From: Adelphocoris suturalis
Taxonomy: Eukaryota > Arthropoda > Insecta > Hemiptera > Miridae
Direction: 5' to 3'
NCBI GenBank assembly: GCA_030762985.1
Contig: CM061049.1
Coordinates: 28,476,636 to 28,540,635 of the forward strand
DNA length: 64,000 nt
Numbering within the stretch: the stretch's first letter is position 1; the number at the start of each line of letters is the position of its first letter. The position numbers were made by a program, and so were the translations under genes. Under the pieces are notes generated by a model. It made no database searches. It was not told the DNA's origin and saw only the letters and a list, made by a program, of their open reading frames with translations. Below, one piece after another: positions 21,801 to 34,100 of this stretch.

Positions 21801-24800
21801 ATCGATAATTTCAACCAGTTGGCACCTTTATTTATCCTTATTACGATAATGGTGCATGTTTCACATACAGTCAGAAGGTTAAAGATTAGGTAATTGATTG
21901 CATAATGAATTGTTATCCATAACCTGGAAACAACTAAAGACGTACAATTTTGATGATCTTATATAGCTAGATAGAGCGAGACAAACAAGAGATTAAAATG
22001 TGTGCTCCCATTCTTTTAAGCTACATTTTTTGATTTATAATGTTGGTAGGTTGGTTTGGTAATGGTGGTAGGTTGGGATACCTACCTATTTACTTATTTG
22101 AAAAGCAGAAAATTACCAACCTATTTGTAAAACGCCTAGGTATCCCTGATGTATGCATGAATGTCCACGGGTTTTCTTTTTGGAGGAAGGTAAACAAATC
22201 GCCTTATAACCTACGACGATCGTTTCAGCAAATGAATGAAGTTTATTAGTGTACGTAAGTAGGTGATTTAATCTCATTAATTCTCGGTTAGTGGGTGTCA
22301 ACGCCAATGTCGATATACTCAGATTCTGATTTATTGTACTTAAATTTAGATATCAGCTAACTAATTAAATATTTGATTAATTTCTCCTCAGTAAGCGTTT
22401 ACGCCATTAGATAAATATCTAAATGTGTATATTATAACGCATACCTAACAGACTTCGTTCGATAATTACAGACACGTGTTGCAAGAACAAGGGCTATCTG
22501 ATACAGAAATAATTAACCTTTGTGAATTAACGAGCAGCATAGATATTATTTTCGTTAGTGAACCTTTGTAATGGACCAAGAAAACCTCCCAAACCATAAC
22601 ATATCCATGTCAAATGTGCTGCGAGAAACTACCCGTCCTCGCACCCACAGTCAAGTGACAATGAAAGGAGCATTGCATTTTGTGTGGAGAATCAAATTTA
22701 TCAGGTTTTTAATGGAATTTTACTTATAAATCAAGCATTTTAATTTCTCCCTTGATGGGAAAAACAAAAGATCATGGATATGTCTAGTACCTACTGCTTA
22801 CCAGTTGGTACCTACTACTCAATTGTATACCAACCATGTAGTGCCTTCTTTTCACAAGATTATTCCATTATGGTTACAAAACAATATTAGTTTTTAACTT
22901 AGAGTAATAAATCAGCATTCCTTGACACTGGAATGGCTTAGAGGTCATGAAATGTCGTGGTAAAATGAGAGCATTCCAAAAAGTGGCGAACGATTTTCCT
23001 GCTATGAAAACTATGGGATTTACTCTTCCCTAGTAACGCCTTGGTTGTACGTGAAAATCAATAGAAAATGTACCGGTCGGGAAAAAAAGTGTCGGTCGGG
23101 AAAAAAAAGTGTCGCGAAAAATTCCTTGACCCCCAGCCAAAAGACATATCCATGTCAAAAATTCACAAATGGATCATTAGGTAGGTAGGCAGTTTGTGAG
23201 ATCGTGAAATAGGTACACTAAGGTATTTTTAACCCAACTCGGCTCCACCTGCATAAAACCGTGTTCAATTAAAGGTTTTTCATTATTATTATTACTATAA
23301 TTTTTTAAAAATAGAATTTAAGCCGCGTCTCAACCGGAAGGTTCATTAGCGGCAATTAAAAAAGGGGTGTCAAAAGGACACCGCAACGGGCACGATTCTA
23401 AGGGGAGCCATGCTGGAGGTCCGTTACTAAACGGATTGCCATCACGGACTCCACTGGCAGATCGGAGGGGGAGAAATAATATTAATTATAATAACCCGCT
23501 CATTATTATCATTATTTTTATTTATTTATTTTGCACAAGCGCTACAGAAATTTAGTTTCTATAAATCAGATTCAAATGCAAATTATTAGAATATTCTCAC
23601 CTTAGAACTTTATACATATAAATAATATATAATAGCTACAACTAACCAACACCCACCAACTCAATGAAGCAACTAAAAAACCTGTCTATTTTAGAAATGA
23701 GAAATAAGGAGATAATAATCATCTGACTGTAACAAATATATGTGGATACTAATAATTCATTAAAAAAAGAAATGCAATCAATTCGAGGTTTGTTCGAACG
23801 GGCCGTTCTGAACCCAATTCTCAGAACGGCGTTCTGAACGGAATGAAATAAGCTTCGTTCTCAGTGCACGTTCTGACTGTTCTCAAACTCCTGGAGCGTT
23901 CCGGAACTTGTGGAACCGCGTTCTGCACTGCGAACGATTTCAGAACTTGGAAGTGGAATAACCTGTGTTTTTGTTTGTAACAAACTCTTCATCGTCGAAC
24001 CTTGGCACAATGTCGTCTAAAAAATTCGAGTTTCGTGTATGTAGACGAGATTCAACTACAACTTCAATCTCGTCCTCATCGTCTACAAACCATGAAACTT
24101 CACCACCGTCGTCGAAACTATCGCAATGTTCATATAACCGCGTTAAACTCTAGGGTTCGTTTCAGAATGTCTCAAAACGGATTTCAATAAAGAATTTTTT
24201 TCGAAAATTTTGAATTTAAAATTTTTGGAGCCATTGAAGTAGTTTCATTTTCTACAAAAATTCGCTAAAAATCACTATAAATGCCCAAAATGTCTTAAAA
24301 TAGTTAGATTTAATAAATATTGATGGCCGATGTACAATCCAATTATGTTATCCATTATGAATTGAGGATAACGCGTTCGGAGAGACGAGGGTACAGAACT
24401 CGGTTCTGAATGGTTCTCATCCCATTCCGTTCGAAACGCTATTCTGAGAACCGCATACAGAACGGTCTGTTCGAACAAACCTATAAGTTTTTTAAAATTA
24501 ATAGTTAATTACATCGGTGCACACAAAAGTGCTCAAAATTCAAAATAAAAATCATAAAAATTCATATGTTCATGCTCCTCAACTTGGAACTTGGTACTTT
24601 TGAATAATTATGTTTCCTACCATGAATTTCAACATTTTCTACCAAGAGGAAAGATAAAACAAGAAGGAATAAAATTTTTATTTTTTTTCATTCAGATAAT
24701 TTTCAATTCGAAAATGATTGAGGAACCATGAGGTTGTATCTGAGGACGTCGGGTGCAGAAAAAATGATACTAAAAAATGGCCACTATAGCCAGTGGGCGA

Positions 24801-27800
24801 ACTTCACATCTGCACTTGCCACAAGGATGCAAACCTCTTGGTGGTGGCGCCGTCCTATCTCATCGTCTATGGGTCAGGATATCTTCGATTGACGAAACTT
24901 GTCGATAAGACATTGATGGTACTTCTGAGATGACACTTTTAGTAACTGGGTTTTCTGAGAGAAATGGGTATTGATCTTTTAGAATTTTGTTCATCTTCTC
25001 ATTGCCGAAAAAGAAACTTGGGCCGTATAACAGTAGTACCTAACAGGAACTCAGCACATTATAGTTACAATATAAGTCCTACCTGTTTGCGGCGTTATGT
25101 GACCTGGTGTAAAGCTAAGGCGATGTTATTAAATGATTAAAAAAGAGGAAATACCGATCAAAATGTAAATAATGTAATAAAATAAATATCACCAGTTGAG
25201 GTGGTCCTCGCCACTATGAGACTAAACAAAAAGTTGAATCGGGGAATTCAGAATTCGGGCATGGTGAGATAATGGTGTATTTCTATCTCGAGTCTTCTTC
25301 GTTTCTTTGTAAGCGTGTGAATCTGCGGGTCCGCGTCTTCTATCTCCTTTATGTCGTTGATTGTATCTTGATCGGTAGTACTCGCAGATGTCGAACTGGT
25401 GTTGAGTTGTGTGTAGGAGATGCTACAGCTGTCTTCGTCCTGATGTGTCTAGTACAGTGAACAGGAAAGAATTTAGCTCACTCAGCTGATCAGAAAAGAC
25501 CCCATCACTACGTTTCTTACTTACCGACACTTGGGCCGTGCTGATTCGGAATAAAATATAAAGACCGTTCGGAATTATATATAAAGACCGCTAAGTTCTT
25601 CAGTTTCAATTTCTTCGTTCAGAAATAACTCTCCTAGATGTTAGTAACTACACTACCTACGTTTCTTACTTTCCGTGAATTGATGGCAACTGTTGTTACC
25701 GCCACAGCCTGATAAACAACTCTCGTTGATAAGGACCGCCTAGAACACGATCAAGGCGACACTTTTGCAACAAACTTGGGGCCGTGCTGATTCGAATGAG
25801 CAGTCTAACACTAAAATCGGACCGCGAAGTTCTTCACAATTTCAAAGACCGTTCGGAATTATATATAAAGATATAGGTTTGGTAATATTGTCGTTGAATG
25901 TTCAGGAAGGTCCCCCAAATGTAAAACAATTTTAAATTCCAGGTTTGTTAGGTCTCGGGTGAACAGTCAAGTGTGAAAGTTTAAAAAACGTGTTCGTTGA
26001 GGCTTAAAAACACCTCGAAAACCTTATTTCGTATAGTATTTTGGAGTAGAATCGTGATTAGTTATAACACCTCATAATTAAGGAACACGAGTTAATGTCA
26101 AGTTGAACTAATACGCTGGGAACTCAATATTCTAATAAGCAGTATTTCCTATTTGAAATGCATTTCTTATTTTTTGGTGCTTTTCACTTTTCTCTACTAC
26201 TCTTCTTTTGCACACCAATTTTTTTGAACGTTATTTATAGCAGCTAGACCCAAAATATGTTGACAAACGTGTTTTTAATTGTTGTAAGACAATTAAAGGT
26301 AAGGAGCAGTTGTAGTTATAGGAATGTATGGTATATTCGGAATTAGCGTAAAATTCCCCTTTATTAGACAATTTTTTAGACAGAGTCGTTTTTTGACTAC
26401 TGGCTGGTAGCTTTTCTGTATGAGCAAATGTAATATCTATCAATTATTTTTTCCAGTGATTGATTGATCGACGTTTAAATTTTGCGCTCCATCTTAATTT
26501 AAAGTTTCCCTCAACCATAGGAACCCAATATGGAATCTTAAAATACACACACTCACTAAAACAAATGTTTGGTTAGGCCTCAACTTTATTTGTAATTTTG
26601 AATCATACCTATCAGACTGGTACTTTCGCATCAAACGGGACGATGTGTACTCAGGGCCAATGAAAATAAATGCTGGTGCTGCAAGGAAGTGTATTGGGCC
26701 CACTCCTGTACATTCTGTACACCAGCGACTTACCAGAAGTTGAACATAACACCACAGCATCATTTGCAGACGACACTGCTGTCCTGGCAGTTGGTGACAG
26801 CAATAGTGAATCAATATCAAAATTCAATAAGTCCATCTCCAAAATCAGTCTTTGGACAACAAAATGGAGGATCAAATTGAACGAGGCCAAGTCGGTGCAC
26901 GTTGATTTTACCAACCGGAAGATTAACTACAACCCTATTTCCTCAACAACATGGTGATCCCTATGTGACGCTAGACGCCAAGCTCAGGTGGAAGGATGTA
27001 TTCGATCCACCATGACCATTGGTAACAAACTGCTTTACAATCAAGTACTCAAGCCAGTTTGGATGTATGGAGCGCAGTTGTGGGGCTGCACAGCTCCACC
27101 AATAGACAGATATCATTCAACGTTTCCAGAACTCTGTACTACGATGTATCACTGATGCGCCGTGGTACTTCCGAAATGAGGCACTCCACCGTGAACTTCA
27201 AGTTGACAGTGTGGATGAGGTGATCAAAAAGCGAGCAACGGCTCATCTTGCCAGGCTACAAGATCATGTGAATGAGGAAGCTGTAAAGCTCCTGGATGTG
27301 CAAGGCTCGACGCCTTAAGCGATTGAAAACGCATGGGCTAGTTTAGGAAGTGAATGTGATATGTTCGAGAGACAAGGGACAAAGTTATGCATCTTAGGTC
27401 CTGAATAGTGTATTGTAGTAATATAAGTCAGATTTATAGTGTTAATGAGATTACTCGTTGCGATAAAAGCTTTTAAAAAAAAAGTTTGGTTAGGGCTCAA
27501 CCTAATTTGTTGTTTCGGAGGCAGTAATTCCACTTTTGTGGACAGATAGCGTAAGCTTGTCCGCCGTCACAACTAGTAACTAGGCAATCCTACCAAATTT
27601 TACATTTTCCACAAGTTCCAATACCAATTCTCAGGATTGATGATTAAGCAAAATAAAATCTTGAATGATCAATAAATCGGAGAAATGTGCGATAAAATAC
27701 TTGGAGGCAATGTTAATAAAAAACGCTGCAAATTATTACATTATGGTTTATTATTTCTGAATCAGATAGCCAGCTATAGTAACCAGCATGCTCTGAAGCT

Positions 27801-30181
27801 TTCGCCAGTCTCTTTTCTAGTATCCACCTCTGTTCTCGCGTTACAGGCTGCGCTCCCGATGGGGAGCAAATGGATGATCGTACAGCCACCCGAGTGGTCT
27901 CATTCAATCCACGGAGCTAATTTCTATAGGAATCAAACTAAAACCGTAGGTACACTGGATTCCAAAAGCATCTGGGACATATCCCAGTCGATTCTGCGTC
28001 CGAAATTACTTGGGTGACTACACCCCACTTACCTAGGCAGAAATATAAGTAAACAGCTATTCATCCAGAGGTTTCAGACTCCAACCTGCACATGTAATGC
28101 AATTTTAATTTAAAAACGATTTGCTTCGAACTATCTGAGAAGATTTTGGGAAGAAGAAGAACGATGGATTATAGATGGGCTGGATCAATCATTTTTGTTA
28201 CATACTGAAGTATGATATCAAGGTAGGTTAAATGTTATATGTAAAAGTAATAAAAATATAATATAAAATATTTATATTATATCCGTTCCGATACGCCCCG
28301 GACGCCTTTCTGCTACTCCACTATGCCCCTAATGCCGTACCCCCCCCTCAGGTTGGCGCGGCGTATTATATTGGTATAACACGTAAAAGTAATAAATATC
28401 CATTCTCCTACACCCCTCTGCTACGCCCCTGGTCACCCCAGCCGCCACGAGGTGCTGCAGCGACTCCTCTCACTCCACCCCCCGCTCACCACACCAAAAT
28501 CAGTTGCAGAAGCATTCGCTCTAAAACAACATACGAGTTGTCAATACCATTTATCAAAGGTGCTCGCCTAGATTATTGGGTACAACTCTTCGTGATGTTT
28601 AGGACTTGCTGTTCCAACCTTTGAGGGAACACGCTATTATTTAAAAAGGGATATTATTTCTACTCACAGGTTCCCATGATATAAGAAGCTGATTGTTCTA
28701 TTTCAACATCATGCTTGCTCCAGAAGAGGCTTCAGACCACCATAAAAAATACTTGCGCTCATTGCTGCCGATTTTGACGAAGTTACCACTGCCCTTCTCA
28801 TTTTGGTTTATTATTTCCAATAATAAGACTATGTGATCGTGTAGCAAAACATTTTTATAACCCCCCCTCAAAGTTTGTCACTTTACATTTCAAGGTGCGT
28901 AGAATCCAAATTTGAAATGTCCGTCCGCCGTCCGGGCCATAAAAGGCCTAAGAATTTACTTACAAAACCCGTTCTTTCGCACATAGACTCCATTTGGGGT
29001 CTAGTTGGTCCTAACGTTTAACCATCCCTATCGCTTTACTCGCATAGATGCTATGGGCCAAAAACGGGCGAAAAAGTGTCTTTTTCGAGGCTTTGAGTGT
29101 TAGACACACGCCTGGCACGCTTGGCAGGGGGTCACGGTGGGTGGTGAGGGGGGTGAGCGGGGGGTGGAGTGAGAGGAGGCGCCGTGGCACCTTGTGGTGG
29201 CTGGAGTGACCAGGGGCGTAGCAGAGGGGTGTAGGAGAATGGATATTTATTATGTTTTTTTCTTGGTCATATATGTGTGTTAATACCAATGCTTTTCCTA
29301 TGCGTATTTAATAACATATCCTCTCGACTTTTCGTACGTACTTAGATAATGATATTATTAAGGCAATAACTATTTGAATAGACAGGAGCTCAAATCGAGA
29401 AATATAAACATGCGTATATAATTATAGAAGTATAGGTTGTGGCAACTCGAAATAGGACACGCCGAGGAGTCTGGATTATGACGTACGCAAGCCAACTGAA
29501 ACTACGATCAAACTCGATTGAAAAAATAATAAACCTTTGTGAAATAATTTGCAGCGTTTTAATAACTCCAAATCTGCTGACTTTCGTATCACCCCAGAAG
29601 TTTATTACCTTCACGATTTTTGAGTATTTATTTAGAGAAATACTTCTTTGTGCAGGTTTTTCTACGGGTAGTGTCATGACGGATAAATTTCCATTACAGT
29701 TCGAAATTTCAAATTCCTCCAATGGATTTTCTCCTTTTCTATCCACCAACTTTTCTCACCCCTTATTCACCAAATTCAGGTTGGCAACAGAGGCTCTGTA
29801 TGTGTTCGTGATCCCTAATAGATTGGTAATGACCCACTTCGCTCTTCGCCTTATTGGCTTGAGTAGTTTTGAAAAAAATAAAACTAATATCCTCGGTCCT
29901 TGCTGTCCTGTATTTTTGGCTCGTTGGTTTGAATAAAATCTAATTATGCACAGCGGTCAGGAACTAGACAAAAGTTCGGCTGCGATGCCGACGAAAATCC
30001 ATGGTGAAAAACGATACTTTAAAGTACCAGAAAACCAAAAATTCAAACCCCAAAATCAAAGCGGTGCATCTTTCGCCCGGTTTTCTTTCGCCATCTTACG
30101 GTTTTTTTTCGCCATTTTATGGGTCTTGGGCCATAGAATGGATATACGTATCGACCTGCCCTTATTCACCAACATGGGGGC

Positions 30182-30223
<42 letters not shown>

Positions 30224-30689
30224 CGGGTTGACCCTTATTTCACGGATAGCCGTGATATTAGGGTCACTCATGTTTTTTCAGTCTCTGAAGCTGAATTAGT
30301 TAAATGTTCTGTTGAGATTCATTTAGTTGTCTTTTACTTGCGATTTTTCCATGACTTTTGGGATGAGATTTTGTGATGAAAAAAGAAATTCGGAATTTAG
30401 TGATAAAGTTGTAATAAGTTACGTATATTCCTATGTAAAAACTAATAGAAGAAAGAGGACAAACGACCTCAGTATTTTCTACCTCGATTTGAAGAGCTAT
30501 TTTTGCCGAATAAAGAATTTTTTCAATTATTTGAGTTTAAGGTGCTATTTTTAAATTTTTTTTTTTGCATTTCCTTTTTTAAAAGCCCAACTGGTGACTC
30601 TTACTTATATGCCACTAATAGGCTTCAGAGACTGAAAAAACATGAGTGACCCTAATATCACGGCTATCCGTGAAATAAGGGTCAACCCG

Positions 30690-30763
<74 letters not shown>

Positions 30764-31011
30764 TTGAGGTATTACAGAAGGTTGGAAAAAGATAGGAAAC
30801 ACTTAGATAAACTTACAAAATTGAGAGAATATTTCGCTGTGTCAGCGTCGTCGGCTCTAGTCAAGAAGACTTCTTCACTAGAGCCGACGACGCTGACACA
30901 GCGAAATATTCTCTCAATTTTGTAAGTTTATTCAAGTGTTTCCTATATTTTTCCAACCTTCTGTAATACCTCAAAATAATATTACACGCGAGTGTTTTCA
31001 TTTTTCATCAA

Positions 31012-31105
<94 letters not shown>

Positions 31106-34100
31106 GCCCCCATGTTGGTGAATAAGGGCAGGTCGATACGTATATCCATTCTATGGCCCAAGACGTATATCCATAAAATGGCGAAAAAAAGCCGTTTTTG
31201 GAGATGCACCGCTTTGATTTTGGGGTTTGAATTTTTGGTTTTCTGGTACTTCAAAGTATCGTTTTTCACCATGGGTTTTCGTCGGCATCGCAGCCGAACT
31301 TTTGTCTAGTTCCTGACCGCTGTGTATGTGCTGTGATGTATCCTTCCTTCATGTCAGACGTGAAGGATATAGTGAACGATCATCGCCAGGATTTTTTCGT
31401 CCGTACACCCAGCATACCTCCTCAAAACTCGGTTTTTTGGTGAACCATACCCGCCTGCACCGATTTCATTTCATTAGCTCCATTCTCCGATCTTGCCATT
31501 CAATCGTACAGTATTATAGATACAATCATTCGCTCAACTGCAGCTCACTTTTTAGTTTATACAAATCTAACACTTCGCAAATGTGTTCCCTGAAAACTTT
31601 TTAACGTTGATTATGAAATTAAAAAAGTTGTAGCAATGCACCAATCCTTATTCTCATTTCAATATGCCGATTTTTTATCGTATCTGCAAACCTAGTATGA
31701 CCAAGTAGTCCAAAAATGTGAACGATCAACTTCTCCCTATGTTTTTTAACATTTTAAACAAATTGTTGATTTTGGGTGCCTTTGAAATTTTGTCTGAAGA
31801 CGTGAATATCATCTTGTGATACTCAGAAAAGTGTAATGTCGTAGGATTTGTTGATCCCTTCTAAGAGGCAAATTTTGAGTTTTAAATTGCTGTCTGAATT
31901 TTGAACGCTCCTTCTAATCTAGTCTGACAAGGTAGTTTCAAATTCTGCAGGAGAAATCTGAACCATTGACCTCAGATTCGTGCATCCCTCTTATGAGGTG
32001 ATTTTTTTCAAAAGATTCAAATTTGGGTGTCTGGTTTTGTTGTACCCTTTGAAATGTTTTCTGACGAAGCGAATATCAACTTATACTACCAAGATGAGTT
32101 GAATGTCGTTGGATTTTTTCATCCCTCTTAAGAGGTAAATTTCAGTCAAATTTTGAATTTTAAATTGTTGTCTGACTTTTGATTGCCCTTTCTGATCTTG
32201 TCTGACTTGGTAGTTTTACGTTCAGGAGTAAAAATGTGAACGGTTGACGTAAAAATCATGCGTCCCTCTAATGAGGTAATTTTCGTCCAAATTTTCAAAA
32301 TTTAAAATTTTTGTACGCCCCCCCCCCCCCCCCTAGGTTGGTTGTCAGAATCTGTCAGAATAGAGGGTCAAATGTTTTCCCTATAATGAGGTAGGAAAAA
32401 GGAGGTGGGCTTTCGGACTATCATGAATGAAGAATACTTGTGTAAATATACACTGCGGTCATCGGGTCAGAATTATCTGGACGAAGTCAAATCATTCTCT
32501 GTTATACCGTTTTTTACAATAAGCGGGGAAGCTATAATGTCCATCCTCGCAATCAAGCATTTTTTCCTCGATGAGGTAGTTCACACAGAACGTCGGACGA
32601 TTTTCTATTCATGAAAATCGAAATAGTCTTGGAACTAATCTGCTTCCATGCTGCTCTGTCAAACGGTAATTCCTTCTCCATGGCCAAGCTATACTATATT
32701 ATAGTTTGATGTTGATTTCCCAATAGTTTCTTTGCTGTTTGGCCAATAGAGTAATGTGCGCTGGAACAAACGTAAATTTCGTGGAATTCTTATTTACGTT
32801 CTTGAAATACCTGTTGACTTAAATTCGATTTAATGTTCCAAAGTCACTCAAAATGACCTTATTTCCGTCGCAACTAAATCAGCTATCTGAATCTGCTCAT
32901 GCGGAAACTTAAAATTCATTGGAAGAGACAATACGCCGATAACGCTGACATTTGTCGTTCGACACTAGGTTGTTCTGTGTTGAACATCACCCGTACAATG
33001 TTTCTGATAATATACTTTTCCGAAGAGTTTCATAATGATTTAGGTGTAAAGGATTATTGGCAACTTTCGTGTCCTGGAAACGCTCATTTTTTGGTCTAGG
33101 AGTGATTTTGCGCCCTTGAAAACCTTCAACATTTTGAGCTTATAACAAAAATTGGTTTGGACAAAAAAAATCGATAAAAAGAAATTAAAATGACGTCAGA
33201 GGTGTACGGCACTGAGGCCCCCCCCCCCCTCCCCAGATCGTCTTGAGCATTATTTCTACCGTAGTTTTGGCCACTCCCAATCATCTGATACCCTTCATAC
33301 TGCGCATTTTTGTATGCACTCGAAAGATATTTTTGCTCTTGAAATATAAATTACACGAAATCGCCCATTCTAGTGATGAAAATCTAACCTACCAATTTTC
33401 AACTTCATCTGTATTGTTTGGTGTTTACCCATTTTCACCCAAATATGTTTTTTTACGGAGACCTTCTTGCCAAACGTTTTCATCGAACAACGACACAAAA
33501 CGGTGACAAGCATACACAAGAATAGGTAGGTGGGGTGGGGGGTGGTGTTACTGTTGCCTTGTGAACTCCAGAGCTAATTTCTTTGCTATTCAACCTATGA
33601 AGCTCAAATTTTAAATGGATGTGAAAAACGTATTCTACACACATCACTTTTCAGCCTTTAGTTAGGTGCAAGGTGTTTTAATTAATTTATTTCCTTTATT
33701 TTATTTTGTAATAAACAATTCATATATTTCGTTTTTAGCTATTAGTGCTGTGGGAATTGGTCAGCCTTTTGAGCCACGACCGTACCACGCCTCACATCTG
33801 GAACATGAAATTGATATGATTCGAATAAATTTTCTAGAAATTTTAGTCTCATGTCTACATTAACAACAATCTTTACTTATGATTATTATTTCAGCTATTG
33901 CGGGACCGATTTCACTCAACAAGCTGCCCTGATAGGTGTGGGCACGATGGGTGACGTCAAGACTGAACTCACGACTGCTCATGCTCTCAAAGTCAGCGTA
34001 TGTACCCGTCTTTCTATCACGACTTGTCTCAGTTTCTGTTGTTGGTGAAGAGTGGCCTCATGAGACACATGGATTTAATTTGAATTTGCATCACGTTTCA

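Larger units (their letters stand above)
20663..23785. other. Intronic stretch with dispersed repeat copies
   Basis: It includes repeat family 2 copies at 20985-21190 and 22960-23150. Otherwise it is AT-rich. A motif AGAAATAAT(A/T)AACCTTTGTG near 22,505 recurs near 29,527 and 51,330, marking another low-copy repeat. Confidence 0.45.
19216..33894 (+). other. Large 14.7-kb intron packed with repeats
   Basis: It contains LINE fragments (19868-20662 minus, 26670-27480 plus), two or more dispersed-repeat copies (20985-21190, 22960-23150), a TIR element (23786-24482), related short repeats at 25,530-25,880, a GC-rich inverted repeat (28389-29252), nested TA-rich palindromes (29949-31324) and a 137-bp tandem repeat (31850-32295). 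No further exon was identified, but small exons could be missed in a region this long. Confidence 0.5.

Noticed and set aside
27685..28017. 110-codon plus-strand frame
   Set aside because: No recognisable motif, no splice partner, and it lies within the transposon-rich intron.
29439..29936. 165-codon plus-strand open frame
   Set aside because: There is no family feature or splice context, an overlapping antisense frame of similar length exists, and the composition is AT-rich. It is probably chance.
30001..31309. Several open frames reading as runs of Ile-Tyr on both strands
   Set aside because: They are the (TA)n tracts within the nested inverted repeats. The same peptide appears on both strands because the sequence is palindromic.
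33739..33863. Possible exon after an AG at about 33,738 upstream of the 33,895 exon
   Set aside because: In the phase required by the upstream donor it reads TAT TAG at once. The open frame there is in another register and no good donor follows.
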